Assembly (NCBI GenBank): GCA_035264885.1
Contig: DATFPK010000084.1
Span: 1 to 14,014 of the forward strand
DNA: 14,014 nt
Reading direction: 5' to 3'
DNA from: DATFPK01 sp035264885
GTDB taxonomy: Bacteria > Actinomycetota > Thermoleophilia > Solirubrobacterales > 70-9
In this document: positions 1 through 7,148 of the stretch, piece after piece
How the letters are laid out: each line of letters begins with the position of its first letter
Numbering within the stretch: the stretch's first letter is position 1
Position numbers and translations under genes: made by a program
The notes under the pieces: generated by a model
Told to the model about the DNA's origin: nothing
Databases searched by the model: none
What the model saw: only the letters and a program-made list of their open reading frames with translations

Positions 1-1
1 C

Positions 2-1321
2 GTGCTCTCCTACTGCCGCGATCACGACGTCCGCTTCGCCCGTCTCTGGTTCACGGACCTTTTGGGTCAGCTGAAGAGCTTCTCGATCAACGAGTCCGAG
101 CTCGAGGACGCATTCGAGGGCGGAATGGGGTTCGACGGTTCCTCGATCACGGGCTTCAACCCGATCGAGGAGTCGGACATGATCGCCATGCCCGACGCAT
201 CGACGTTCGCGATCCTGCCGTGGCGCTCCGAGGAGAAGGCCACGGCCCGCATGTTCTGCGACGTCAAGGTCCCCGGCGGCGAGCCCTACGAGGGCGACCC
301 CCGCTGGATCATGCGCCGCGCGCTCCAGCGTGCCGCCGACCTGGGCTTCGACGACTACAACATCGGGCCCGAGCTCGAGTACTTCTACTTCAAGGACGCC
401 CGGCCCGAGTCGGGCACGCCCGAGATCCTCGACGAGGGCGGCTACTTCGACCTCACGACCCTCGACGCCGGCTCCGACGTCCGCCGCGAGACGATCCTGG
501 CGCTCGAGAAGATGGGCATCCACGTCGAGTACGCCCACCACGAGGTCGGCCCCTCCCAGCACGAGGCCGACATGCGCTACAAGGACGCGCTCGCGATGGC
601 CGACGACTGCATGACCTACCGCATCGTGGTCAAGGAGTACGCGATGAAGTACGGCTGGCACGCGACCTTCATGCCGAAGCCGCTGTTCGGCGAGAACGGC
701 TCCGGGATGCACGTCCACCAGTCCCTGACCAAGGACGGCCGCAACGCGTTCTTCGACGGCGACGACCAGTACTACCTGTCGGGCGTCGCGAAGTCGTTCA
801 TCGCCGGCCAGCTCCGGCACGCGCGCGAGATCTCGCCGCTCTTCGCCCAGTGGGTCAACTCCTACAAGCGCCTCGTCCCGGGCTACGAGGCGCCGGTGTA
901 CCTGGCCTGGTCTCGGCGCAACCGCTCGGCCCTGATCCGGGTCCCCCTCTACCACCCCGGCAAGGAGGGCGCGACCCGGGCCGAGCTGCGCTGCCCGGAC
1001 CCCGCCTGCAACCCGTACCTCTGCTTCGCCGGCATGCTCCAGGCGGGCCTCGAGGGGATCGAGAAGGGCTACGAGCTGCCCGAGCCGATGGAGCAGAACC
1101 TCTATCACCTCTCGCCCGAAGAGCGGGCCCAGCAGGGCATCGAGCAGCTGCCCGCGACTCTTGGCGAGGCGATCGAGGTCGCGGCCGAGTCCGAGCTCGT
1201 CCTCCGCACCCTCGGGGAGCACACCTTCCGGCGCTTCGTCGAGATCAAGCGCCAGGAGTGGGACGACTACCGAGTCCAGGTGACTCCCTGGGAGATCGAG
1301 CGCTTCCTGCCGGTCCTCTAG
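2..1321 (+). CDS. glnA: Glutamine synthetase, class I (GlnA2-like), 5' end cut by window
   Basis: Makes glutamine from glutamate, ammonia and ATP in the cytoplasm; the family forms dodecamers. Visible in order: an N-terminal beta-grasp domain with GFDGSSI (residues 44-50), the metal-binding glutamates in GPELEYF (122-128) and in HHEVGPSQHEADM (179-191), NGSGMHVHQS (232-241) with the metal histidine, the nucleotide/phosphate segment RNRSALIRVP (306-315), and RAELRCPDPACNPYL (326-340). All canonical ligands appear intact. The first readable codon is GTG at position 2, but alignment from memory with mycobacterial GlnA2 suggests about ten residues are missing upstream, so the true start is probably outside the window. 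The C-terminus has NLYHLSPEER (366-375): the tyrosine position of the adenylylation loop is kept, but the usual LPPEE context is altered, so control by adenylylation is uncertain. The product is about 440 residues, as in short class-I enzymes. A GlnA-like enzyme acting on another amine is possible but not favoured. Confidence 0.93.
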   Translation: MLSYCRDHDVRFARLWFTDLLGQLKSFSINESELEDAFEGGMGFDGSSITGFNPIEESDMIAMPDASTFAILPWRSEEKATARMFCDVKVPGGEPYEGDPRWIMRRALQRAADLGFDDYNIGPELEYFYFKDARPESGTPEILDEGGYFDLTTLDAGSDVRRETILALEKMGIHVEYAHHEVGPSQHEADMRYKDALAMADDCMTYRIVVKEYAMKYGWHATFMPKPLFGENGSGMHVHQSLTKDGRNAFFDGDDQYYLSGVAKSFIAGQLRHAREISPLFAQWVNSYKRLVPGYEAPVYLAWSRRNRSALIRVPLYHPGKEGATRAELRCPDPACNPYLCFAGMLQAGLEGIEKGYELPEPMEQNLYHLSPEERAQQGIEQLPATLGEAIEVAAESELVLRTLGEHTFRRFVEIKRQEWDDYRVQVTPWEIERFLPVL

Positions 1322-1354
1322 GACCTTGCGCTAGCGGCCCCGGGACGGGAGACT

Positions 1355-2047
1355 GTGCCCGTGTCCCGTCCCAGCCCGGCCACTGTCATAGCCACCATCG
1401 CGCTTTTCGTCGCGATGGGCGGGGGCGCCTACGCGGCGCTGAAGGCGCCGAAGAACAGCGTCAGCTCGCGAAGCATCAAGAACGGCCAGGTGAAGCGCCC
1501 CGATCTCGGTGCGAACGCCGTCAATGGGCGGAAGGTCGCAGACGGGTCCGTTTCCAGCGCCGACATCCAGGACGGCGGCGTGGAGGCCGGCGACCTCGCG
1601 CCGGGCGCCGTCGAGTCTGAGGCGCCGCGAGACGTCACCCCAAACCCGCTGACACCCACCGATCCATGCGACTCCGGACAGACCGCCGTCTTCTGCGGCT
1701 ACTACACCCAGGAGCCGGACGACGGCAATTGGGAGAACGTGGGTGGCGGCGTGGCCCCGGTGCGCTTCTACCGCGACCTCTCGGGCACCGTCCACCTCGA
1801 GGGCGTGGCGACGATCAACAGCTACCAGACCCGACTGCGTGCGTTCATCCTCCCGACCGGTTACCGCCCCGCCTCGACCCACCTCTTCGGCACCCAGTGC
1901 TGGGGTACCAACCTGGTCGACAATGGCGACTGCGTGCTCTCGGTCGAGCCCGACGGGGACGTCTGGTGGGAGGTCAACCAGGACAACGGGATGTTTCCGC
2001 GGAGCGGCATGTCCTTCGGCGGAGCCTCGTTCCACGCTGCCGGTTGA
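1355..2047 (+). CDS. Membrane-anchored or secreted protein with short repeats and a C-terminal beta domain
   Basis: No named function recognised. Numbered from GTG 1355, residues 9-29 form one hydrophobic helix (ATVIATIALFVAMGGGAYAA) after an arginine, which could be an anchor or uncleaved signal. Residues 33-90 hold about five imperfect 10-11-residue units (for example KNSVSSRSIKN, GSVSSADIQD, GGVEAGDLAP) with V/I spaced regularly and N/D-G turns, suggesting a beta-solenoid or fibre-like stalk. The remainder (about 105-230) has GTVHLEGVATI, LPTGYRPAS, VEPDGDVWWEV and MSFGGASFHAAG, a pattern resembling the beta-rich tips of phage-fibre-like proteins; four cysteines fall in this part. An in-frame GTG at 1361 is a better start than 1355, because GGGAGA at 1347-1352 lies 8 bases before it but only 2 before 1355. 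The gene begins 33 bases after glnA and ends 30 before phzF, so co-transcription is possible. An exported surface protein is inference. Confidence 0.72.
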   Translation: MPVSRPSPATVIATIALFVAMGGGAYAALKAPKNSVSSRSIKNGQVKRPDLGANAVNGRKVADGSVSSADIQDGGVEAGDLAPGAVESEAPRDVTPNPLTPTDPCDSGQTAVFCGYYTQEPDDGNWENVGGGVAPVRFYRDLSGTVHLEGVATINSYQTRLRAFILPTGYRPASTHLFGTQCWGTNLVDNGDCVLSVEPDGDVWWEVNQDNGMFPRSGMSFGGASFHAAG

Positions 2048-2077
2048 GACACCTCGGCGCGGTCGTCGGCCGAGGTC

Positions 2078-2743
2078 ATGACGGCCCTCCACGTCCTCCG
2101 CGTCTTCACCAACGAGGACGGCCGCCATGGCAACCTCCTCGGAGTCTTCCTCGATGGAGGGTCGGTCCCGGCGGAGCGCCGACAGCGCGTCGCCGCCGAC
2201 CTGGGGTTCTCGGAGACCGTCTTCGTCGACGACCCCCAACAGGCGCGGATCCGGATCTTCACCCCCGCGGCCGAGATCGGCTTCGCCGGGCATCCCTCGG
2301 TCGGCACCGCCTGGCTCCTGGCCCGCGAAGGAGCCCGGCGGATCGTCCTGCGGCCTCCGGCAGGCGAGGTCGGCGTCCGTCGCGAAGGACCCTTGACCTT
2401 CATCTCCGGCCGCCCCGAGTGGGGCCCGCGGTTCGAATTGAGCCAGGTTCCCGACCCGGCCGTAGTCGAGGAGATGCGGTCGGGCTCGGGGTACTTCTGG
2501 GCTTGGCAGGACGAGGGGGCGGGGAGGGTGCGGGCGCGGGCCTTCTTCCCCGACCTCGGCATCGAGGAGGATGAGGCCACGGGCGCGGCCGCGATCTTCC
2601 TCACCGCCCGGCTCGGCCGGCCGCTGATGATCACGCAGGGCCAGGGCTCGATCCTCCGCACCCGGCCGTTGGGCGACGGCTTCGTCGAGGTCGGCGGTGG
2701 CGTCGTCCACCACGAGCGCCGCATCTACGAGCTCTCGCGCTAG
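2078..2743 (+). CDS. PhzF-family epimerase/isomerase, short form
   Basis: Belongs to the PhzF/diaminopimelate-epimerase fold, cofactor-free isomerases with two similar lobes and the active site between them. Visible signature: VLRVFTNEDGRHGN (6-19), LGFSETVFVDD (42-52) with the catalytic glutamate (Glu46, equivalent to Glu45 of PhzF), FTPAAEIGFAGHPSVGTAWLL (61-81) with the conserved histidine, and EEDEATGAAAIFLTARLG (163-180), matching the family's D-P-A-T-G-S segment. At 221 residues it is shorter than the 260-300 of PhzF itself; the deficit lies mainly in the second lobe. There are no phenazine genes nearby, so a role in phenazine synthesis is not implied and the substrate is unknown. The ATG is the only good start. 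The nearby GAGG (2072-2075) is too close for an ideal ribosome site, so initiation may depend on readthrough from the upstream gene. The stop shares bases with the convergent SnoaL-like gene. Confidence 0.88.
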   Translation: MTALHVLRVFTNEDGRHGNLLGVFLDGGSVPAERRQRVAADLGFSETVFVDDPQQARIRIFTPAAEIGFAGHPSVGTAWLLAREGARRIVLRPPAGEVGVRREGPLTFISGRPEWGPRFELSQVPDPAVVEEMRSGSGYFWAWQDEGAGRVRARAFFPDLGIEEDEATGAAAIFLTARLGRPLMITQGQGSILRTRPLGDGFVEVGGGVVHHERRIYELSR

Positions 2744-3261
2744 CTCCGGCGGGTCAGCCGGCCGACCCTGGTCTTCAGGTTGGCGGCCCCGAGCATCGCT
2801 CGGTCGGCGAGGGAGCCCCGGGGTGGCATCGCGCCGAGCTGGCGCGCGTTCTCCAGGGCGTTCGTGTAGGCGTAGATCGAGACAATCCGCCCGTCTCGGA
2901 TCGTCAGGAGGTCGCAGCCCTCCGCCTTCACGCGAGCGCCATTCGGGATCAGGCCCTCGAAAGGCGTGGGTCCGGTGAAGGTCCCGGTCGCGCGCCAGGA
3001 GACGGCCGCCCGCTCCCCTTCGGCGATCAGCTCGATCACCTCGAAACTCAGGTCGGGAAACGAGCGGAAGAAGTCGGCGAACCAGCCGCGATAGGTCTCG
3101 GGAATCCGAACCTCGTCGACCATCCCGTGGATGTATCCCGTTCCCTCCGCATCCCAGTGCCCGAGCATCGCGTCGACGTCGCGCGCGGCCACGGCGTCGA
3201 AGTAGGAGCGTGCGACGTCCGCGCTGCTTCCGACCACCGCCTCTGCCTCAGCCTGTGCCAT
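2740..3261 (-). CDS. SnoaL/NTF2-like domain protein (ester cyclase-like)
   Basis: A 173-residue single-domain protein of the NTF2-like superfamily, whose cone-shaped alpha+beta barrel serves as cyclase, isomerase or ligand-binding pocket. Visible: the helical start VARSYFDAVAARDVDAMLGHW (16-36), IPETYRGWFADFFRSFPDL (53-71), the strand run FEVIELIAEGERAAVSWRATGTFTGP (73-98), GARVKAEGCDLLTIRDGRIVSIYAYTN (108-134). The pattern of a short helix-loop, Y-R-G-W-F, F-P-D-L, and R-D-G-R-I-V is typical of SnoaL-like ester cyclases. The last 35 residues are basic and not part of the domain. It overlaps the upstream DUF255 gene by 14 bases; a good ribosome site (AAAGGAG, plus-strand 3266-3272) sits 4 bases before the ATG inside that gene, so the two are translationally coupled. 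Substrate unknown; members are often misassigned to polyketide metabolism, for which there is no context here. Confidence 0.84.
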   Translation of the reverse strand: MAQAEAEAVVGSSADVARSYFDAVAARDVDAMLGHWDAEGTGYIHGMVDEVRIPETYRGWFADFFRSFPDLSFEVIELIAEGERAAVSWRATGTFTGPTPFEGLIPNGARVKAEGCDLLTIRDGRIVSIYAYTNALENARQLGAMPPRGSLADRAMLGAANLKTRVGRLTRRS

Positions 3262-5227
3262 CGAGCTCCTTTCGTAGGTCCTCCGGATCGGTCAGCGGCA
3301 TCCTGCAGGCGAAGTTCTCGCATACATAGGCGGCCGGCCGCCCGTGCACGGTCGTCCGGCCCCGCATCAGGGGCGGCTCCTCGGTTCCCTCCGGGCCCCC
3401 GGCCCGGACCAGGCGGGGGCGGAAGCGGGAGCGAGCGACCGCCGTGAGGACGTCCAGGTCGTCGCCGACCAGCGCCACCTCGCGAGCCGTTCCGAGGTAC
3501 CAGTCCAGTCCCCGCAGGAGGTGGCCGAATCCGTCCGGGTGCCGTGCCGCGGCCGGGGCGAACAGCCGCAGCACGCCGGCCGCGTCGGCTTCGTAGTCGC
3601 GCTCACCGGTCAGCGCCGCGAGGCGGAGCAGCCCACACGCGGCCGACGAGTTCCCCGAGGGAATCGGGTGGTCGCCGATGTCCTTGCGACGGGCGATCAA
3701 CTCCTCGTGGTCGTCGGAGGTGGTGAAGAAACCGCCGCGTTCGCGGTCGGCGAAGCGCTGGCGCATCTGCTCGGCGGTCACCCGCGCCTCCTCGAACCAG
3801 CGTGGCTCGAAGGTCGCCTCGTAGAGGTCGAGCAGGGCCTCGACCACGAAAGCGTGGTCCTCGAGGTAGGCGTTCAGCCGCGCCTGCCCGTCCTTGAAGC
3901 TGCGCACGAGGCGCCCGCGCTCGTCGCGGAGGCGGTCGAGGACGAAGTCGGACGCCGTCCGTGCGGCGTCGAGGTACTCGCTCCGTTCCAGCACCGCGCC
4001 GGCTTCCGCCAGGGCGCTGATCATGAGCGCGTTCCAGGAGGTGAGGCGCTTGTCGTCGAGGCCAGGCCAGACGCGTTCGGACCGCGCCTGGTAGAGCGCC
4101 CGCCGCTCGGCCCCGAACCGCGCCGGCGCCTCCGATCCCGCCCCGTCGGGTAGGTGGAGGATGTTCGAACCCTCGAAATTGCCCCGCTCGCTCACCCCGT
4201 AGGCGGTGGCGAACTCGCCGGCGGCGTCCCCCAGCACCGCGGCGATCTCAGCCGGAGTCCAGACGTAGAAGCGGCCCTCCACCCCCTCGGAGTCGGCGTC
4301 GAGCGCCGAGTAGAAGCCTCCCTCGGGCCCCCGCATCTCGCGCAGCGCCCAGTCGAGCGTCTCCTCGCAGACTCGACGGTATCTCTCGTGTCCCAGCTCC
4401 TGCCAGCCGTGCAGGTAGGCCCGGGCGAGGAGGGCATTGTCGTAGAGCATCTTCTCGAAGTGCGGGACCAGCCAGACGGCGTCAACCGAGTAGCGGGCGA
4501 ACCCGCCGCCGACGTGGTCGTAGATGCCGCCCGCCGCCATCGCGTCGAGGGTCTCCTCGACGATCTCCCGCGTGCCCCGGGTCAGCAGGAACTCGAGCGC
4601 CGAGGCGGGCGGGAACTTCGGCGCTCCCCCGAAGCCGCCGTGCTGCCTGTCGGCCGCGGCGCGGAGGCCCTGGACGGCCACGTCGAGCAGGCCGGGGTCG
4701 AGGTCCGCTTCGCGCGGGGCGATCTGTCCGATCGCCCCGAGCTGCTCGCGGGTGCGGCCGGCCCGCGCGCGGATCTCGTCGCGCTGGGTCTGAAATGCCT
4801 GGACCACCGCTTCCATCACCATGCGGAAGCTCGGCATGCCGTGCGCGGGCTCGGGCGGGAAGTACGTGCCGCCGTAGAACGGCACTCCCTCGGGATCGAG
4901 GAAGACGGTCATCGGCCACCCGCCGCGCCCGGTCATCCCCTGGACCGCCTCCATGTAGAGGGCATCGACGTCCGGCCGCTCCTCGCGGTCGACCTTGACG
5001 TTGACGAAGTGCTCGTTCATGTAGCGGGCCGTCTCCTCGTCCTCGAAGGACTCGCGCTCCATCACGTGGCACCAATGGCAGGCCGAGTAGCCGACCGAGA
5101 GCAGGATCGGACGATCCTCCGCCCGCGCGCGCTCGAGCGCCTCAGGTCCCCACGGCCACCAATCGACCGGGTTGTCCTTGTGCTGGAGGAGGTAGGGGCT
5201 CGTCTCACCGGCCAGCCGGTTGGCCAT
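3248..5227 (-). CDS. YyaL/SSP411-type protein: DUF255 thioredoxin-like domain plus (alpha/alpha)6 barrel
   Basis: A 659-residue protein of the family known in bacteria as YyaL and in animals as SPATA20/SSP411. N-terminal DUF255 thioredoxin fold: LAGETSPYLLQHKDNPVDWWPWG (5-27) is the family hallmark, followed by the CxxC site in GYSACHWCHVMERESF (46-61; Cys50 and Cys53) and GGWPMTVFLDPEGVPFYGGTYFPP (102-125). The rest resembles the six-hairpin glycosidase/N-acylglucosamine-2-epimerase toroid, with HVGGGFARYSVD, VPHFEKMLYDNALLARAY, FYSALDADSEGVEG, TSWNALMISALAEAG and GNSSAACGLLRLA. Length is normal for the family (about 650-700). The biochemical role remains unclear; thiol-redox and sugar-related roles have been suggested from folds only. 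It lacks a signal peptide, so cytoplasmic. A -10-like TACCGT six bases before the ATG suggests a leaderless message. It heads a two-gene unit with the SnoaL-like gene and diverges from the GGDEF-EAL gene. Confidence 0.93.
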   Translation of the reverse strand: MANRLAGETSPYLLQHKDNPVDWWPWGPEALERARAEDRPILLSVGYSACHWCHVMERESFEDEETARYMNEHFVNVKVDREERPDVDALYMEAVQGMTGRGGWPMTVFLDPEGVPFYGGTYFPPEPAHGMPSFRMVMEAVVQAFQTQRDEIRARAGRTREQLGAIGQIAPREADLDPGLLDVAVQGLRAAADRQHGGFGGAPKFPPASALEFLLTRGTREIVEETLDAMAAGGIYDHVGGGFARYSVDAVWLVPHFEKMLYDNALLARAYLHGWQELGHERYRRVCEETLDWALREMRGPEGGFYSALDADSEGVEGRFYVWTPAEIAAVLGDAAGEFATAYGVSERGNFEGSNILHLPDGAGSEAPARFGAERRALYQARSERVWPGLDDKRLTSWNALMISALAEAGAVLERSEYLDAARTASDFVLDRLRDERGRLVRSFKDGQARLNAYLEDHAFVVEALLDLYEATFEPRWFEEARVTAEQMRQRFADRERGGFFTTSDDHEELIARRKDIGDHPIPSGNSSAACGLLRLAALTGERDYEADAAGVLRLFAPAAARHPDGFGHLLRGLDWYLGTAREVALVGDDLDVLTAVARSRFRPRLVRAGGPEGTEEPPLMRGRTTVHGRPAAYVCENFACRMPLTDPEDLRKELDGTG

Positions 5228-5233
5228 GGACGC

Positions 5234-5239
5234 ACGGTA
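5234..5239 (-). promoter_or_regulatory. Candidate -10 hexamer (TACCGT) for the DUF255 gene
   Basis: On the minus strand TACCGT fits the TAnnnT pattern of actinobacterial -10 elements and ends 6 bases before the ATG at 5227. That spacing would put transcription start at or next to the start codon, and no Shine-Dalgarno match lies at normal distance. No clear -35 hexamer was found, so this rests on a short motif in the right place. Confidence 0.35.
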
Positions 5240-5339
5240 CCCTCGCCCCCTCGCACTATTCGCTGCGCGCGGTCGCCGAAACTCGCAGTAATCGCCCTGG
5301 AAAGCCGTTTGTTCGGTGGCGGCAGGCGGGGGCGGCGGT

Positions 5340-5345
5340 TAGCTT
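5340..5345 (+). promoter_or_regulatory. Candidate -10 hexamer (TAGCTT) for the PAS-GGDEF-EAL gene
   Basis: TAGCTT fits TAnnnT and ends 6 bases before GTG 5352, again the geometry of a leaderless message. It is one of few A/T-containing spots in a GC-rich 124-base divergent gap (5228-5351). No convincing -35 was seen and there is no purine-rich ribosome site upstream of the GTG. Confidence 0.33.
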
Positions 5346-5351
5346 CGGCCG

Positions 5352-7148
5352 GTGGAAGCGGACTCCCGGTACCCGTCCCTGGAAGTCCTGCTGGAGGGCG
5401 TGCCGCCCCGTGCCCGCGGCACCCTGCGGGACGCGCTCAGGGCGGAGATGCGGTTCCGCAAGGCGTTCGAGGACGCCCCGATCGGCGTCGCCCTGGTGTC
5501 CCTGAGCGGCAGATCACCGTCGATCACCGAGGCGAACCGGGCGCTGAGCGCGATCACGGGCTTCCCCGGAGACGAGCTGCTCGGCTCGAGCCTCGCCGAC
5601 TTCACCGCGCCCGAGGACCGCGACATCGACAGTGCCCAGCGCGAGCGCCTGCGCGCCGGGGAGATCGATTCCTACGTCGTCGAGAAGCGGCTGCGGCACA
5701 AGGACGGGCACCAGGTGTGGTGCCAGATCAGCATCTCCCTGTCGGCGGCCGAGAAGGAAGGCGACGAGCCTCTCGCGATCGTCCAGATCCAGGACATCGG
5801 CGATCGGCGCCGGTTCGAGCAGAGGCTGCGCTACCTGGCCGACCACGACTCGTTGACGGGGCTGATCAACCGGCGGCGCTTCCGCTCCGAGCTCGAGCAG
5901 CAGGTTGCGTTCAACGGCCGCTACGGCGGCCAGGGGGCGGTTCTGATCGCCGACGTGGACGGCTTCAAGTCGGTCAACGACGCCCTTGGCCACCACGCCG
6001 GCGACAATCTCCTGCGGCGGGTAGCAGGCCTCCTGCGGGAGCGGGTGCGTACGACCGACGTAGTCGCCCGCCTCGCCGGTGACGAGTTCGCGGTCCTGAT
6101 GCCGCAGGTCGACGGTCCGGGGGCGATGCAGCTGGGCGAGGACCTCCGGCTGGCGATCGCCGAGCGAGCCGGAGCCGACGCCGAGGGCGCGGTCAGCGCG
6201 AGCATCGGCATTGCGATGTTCGGTGGTGGGAGCGGCGGCGCCCCCGAGGCAGTGCTGGTCGCCGCCGACCAGGCGATGTACCGGGCGAAGGTCGAGGGGG
6301 GAGACCGGGTCGCCCTTCACCACGAGCCCAACGGCCGGACACGCGACCGTCGCGGCGTCACCACCGCCTCACGGATCCGCGACGCGCTGACCCACGACCA
6401 CCTCTCGCTCGAGAGCCAGCCGATCCTCGACCTCACCTCCGGAGAGCCGATCCGCCACGAGCTGCTCCTTCGGATGGGCTCGAACGGCGACAAGCTCCCC
6501 GCCGCGGCGTTCATCGAGACCGCGGAGAAGGTGGGGATGGTCCAGGAGCTCGACCGGTGGGTCGTCGCCCGGGCGCTCGAGCTTGCGGCTGAGCGCCAGC
6601 GGTCCGGCGGCGTCCCCGCCCTCCACGTCAACCTCTCCGGCGCCTCGTTCACCGACCTGTCGGTGCTCGAGTTCATCGAGCGCCACCTCGACGAGGGCGA
6701 GGCGGACCCGTCCTGCCTGACCTTCGAGATCACCGAGACCGCGGCGATCCGCAACTTCGACACCGCGGCCGCCTTCGCCGATCGCCTGACCGAGTTCGGC
6801 TGTCAGGTGGCTATCGACGACTACGGGGCCGGCTACGGCCCGTTCTATTACCTCCGGCACCTGCCCTTCGACCTCATCAAGATCGACGGCGACTTCGTCC
6901 GCAATATGTCCCGCAACGACGCCGACCAGCTCACCGTCCAGGCGATCGTCGGCATCGCCCGGGGGCTCGGCAAGAAGACGATCGCCGAGTTCGTCCAGGA
7001 CGACCGCACCGCCGGGATGCTGCGCGAGTTCGGCGTCGACATGGCCCAGGGCTTTCACCTGGGCCGGCCGACCGCGGTCGAGGCGGTTCCGTCTGAGCGT
7101 CAGGACCCGGTGACGTCCCGGGCAAAGGCCTCGAACGCCTCCAGATAG
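5352..7148 (+). CDS. Cyclic-di-GMP signalling protein: PAS-GGDEF-EAL
   Basis: A 598-residue, apparently soluble protein combining a sensor, a diguanylate cyclase domain and a phosphodiesterase domain. PAS domain at about 35-150 (FRKAFEDAPIGVALVSL, FTAPEDR, EKRLRHKDGHQVWCQISIS). GGDEF domain at about 155-325: HDSLTGLINRRRF (165-177), ADVDGFKSVNDALGHHAGD (200-218), and the signature is AGDEF (242-246) instead of GGDEF, with RTTD (233-236) five residues before it as a product-inhibition I-site. EAL domain at about 342-575: the signature is ELL (370-372), yet the metal and catalytic positions look present, Asn427 in NLSG, Glu459 in EITE, Asp489-Asp490, Lys510, Glu546 and Gln566. The phosphodiesterase is therefore probably active. 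The cyclase could be active or act as a regulatory GTP- or c-di-GMP-binding module. No membrane segment is visible, so PAS likely senses an internal cue. The 3' end overlaps the opposing aminotransferase gene by 49 bases. Confidence 0.93.
   Translation: MEADSRYPSLEVLLEGVPPRARGTLRDALRAEMRFRKAFEDAPIGVALVSLSGRSPSITEANRALSAITGFPGDELLGSSLADFTAPEDRDIDSAQRERLRAGEIDSYVVEKRLRHKDGHQVWCQISISLSAAEKEGDEPLAIVQIQDIGDRRRFEQRLRYLADHDSLTGLINRRRFRSELEQQVAFNGRYGGQGAVLIADVDGFKSVNDALGHHAGDNLLRRVAGLLRERVRTTDVVARLAGDEFAVLMPQVDGPGAMQLGEDLRLAIAERAGADAEGAVSASIGIAMFGGGSGGAPEAVLVAADQAMYRAKVEGGDRVALHHEPNGRTRDRRGVTTASRIRDALTHDHLSLESQPILDLTSGEPIRHELLLRMGSNGDKLPAAAFIETAEKVGMVQELDRWVVARALELAAERQRSGGVPALHVNLSGASFTDLSVLEFIERHLDEGEADPSCLTFEITETAAIRNFDTAAAFADRLTEFGCQVAIDDYGAGYGPFYYLRHLPFDLIKIDGDFVRNMSRNDADQLTVQAIVGIARGLGKKTIAEFVQDDRTAGMLREFGVDMAQGFHLGRPTAVEAVPSERQDPVTSRAKASNASR

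Noticed and set aside
1331..2713. Minus-strand 460-codon open frame opposite the repeat protein and phzF
   Set aside because: The PhzF motifs on the plus strand are unambiguous; the minus frame shows no domain and only GC-driven openness.
2078..2743. Phenazine biosynthesis cluster around the PhzF-like gene
   Set aside because: No other phz homologue is present; PhzF-family proteins are common in bacteria that make no phenazines.
4154..6082. Plus-strand 642-codon open frame antisense to the DUF255 gene and running into the GGDEF gene
   Set aside because: Low-complexity composition, no recognisable domain, and it crosses two well supported genes and their divergent promoter region.
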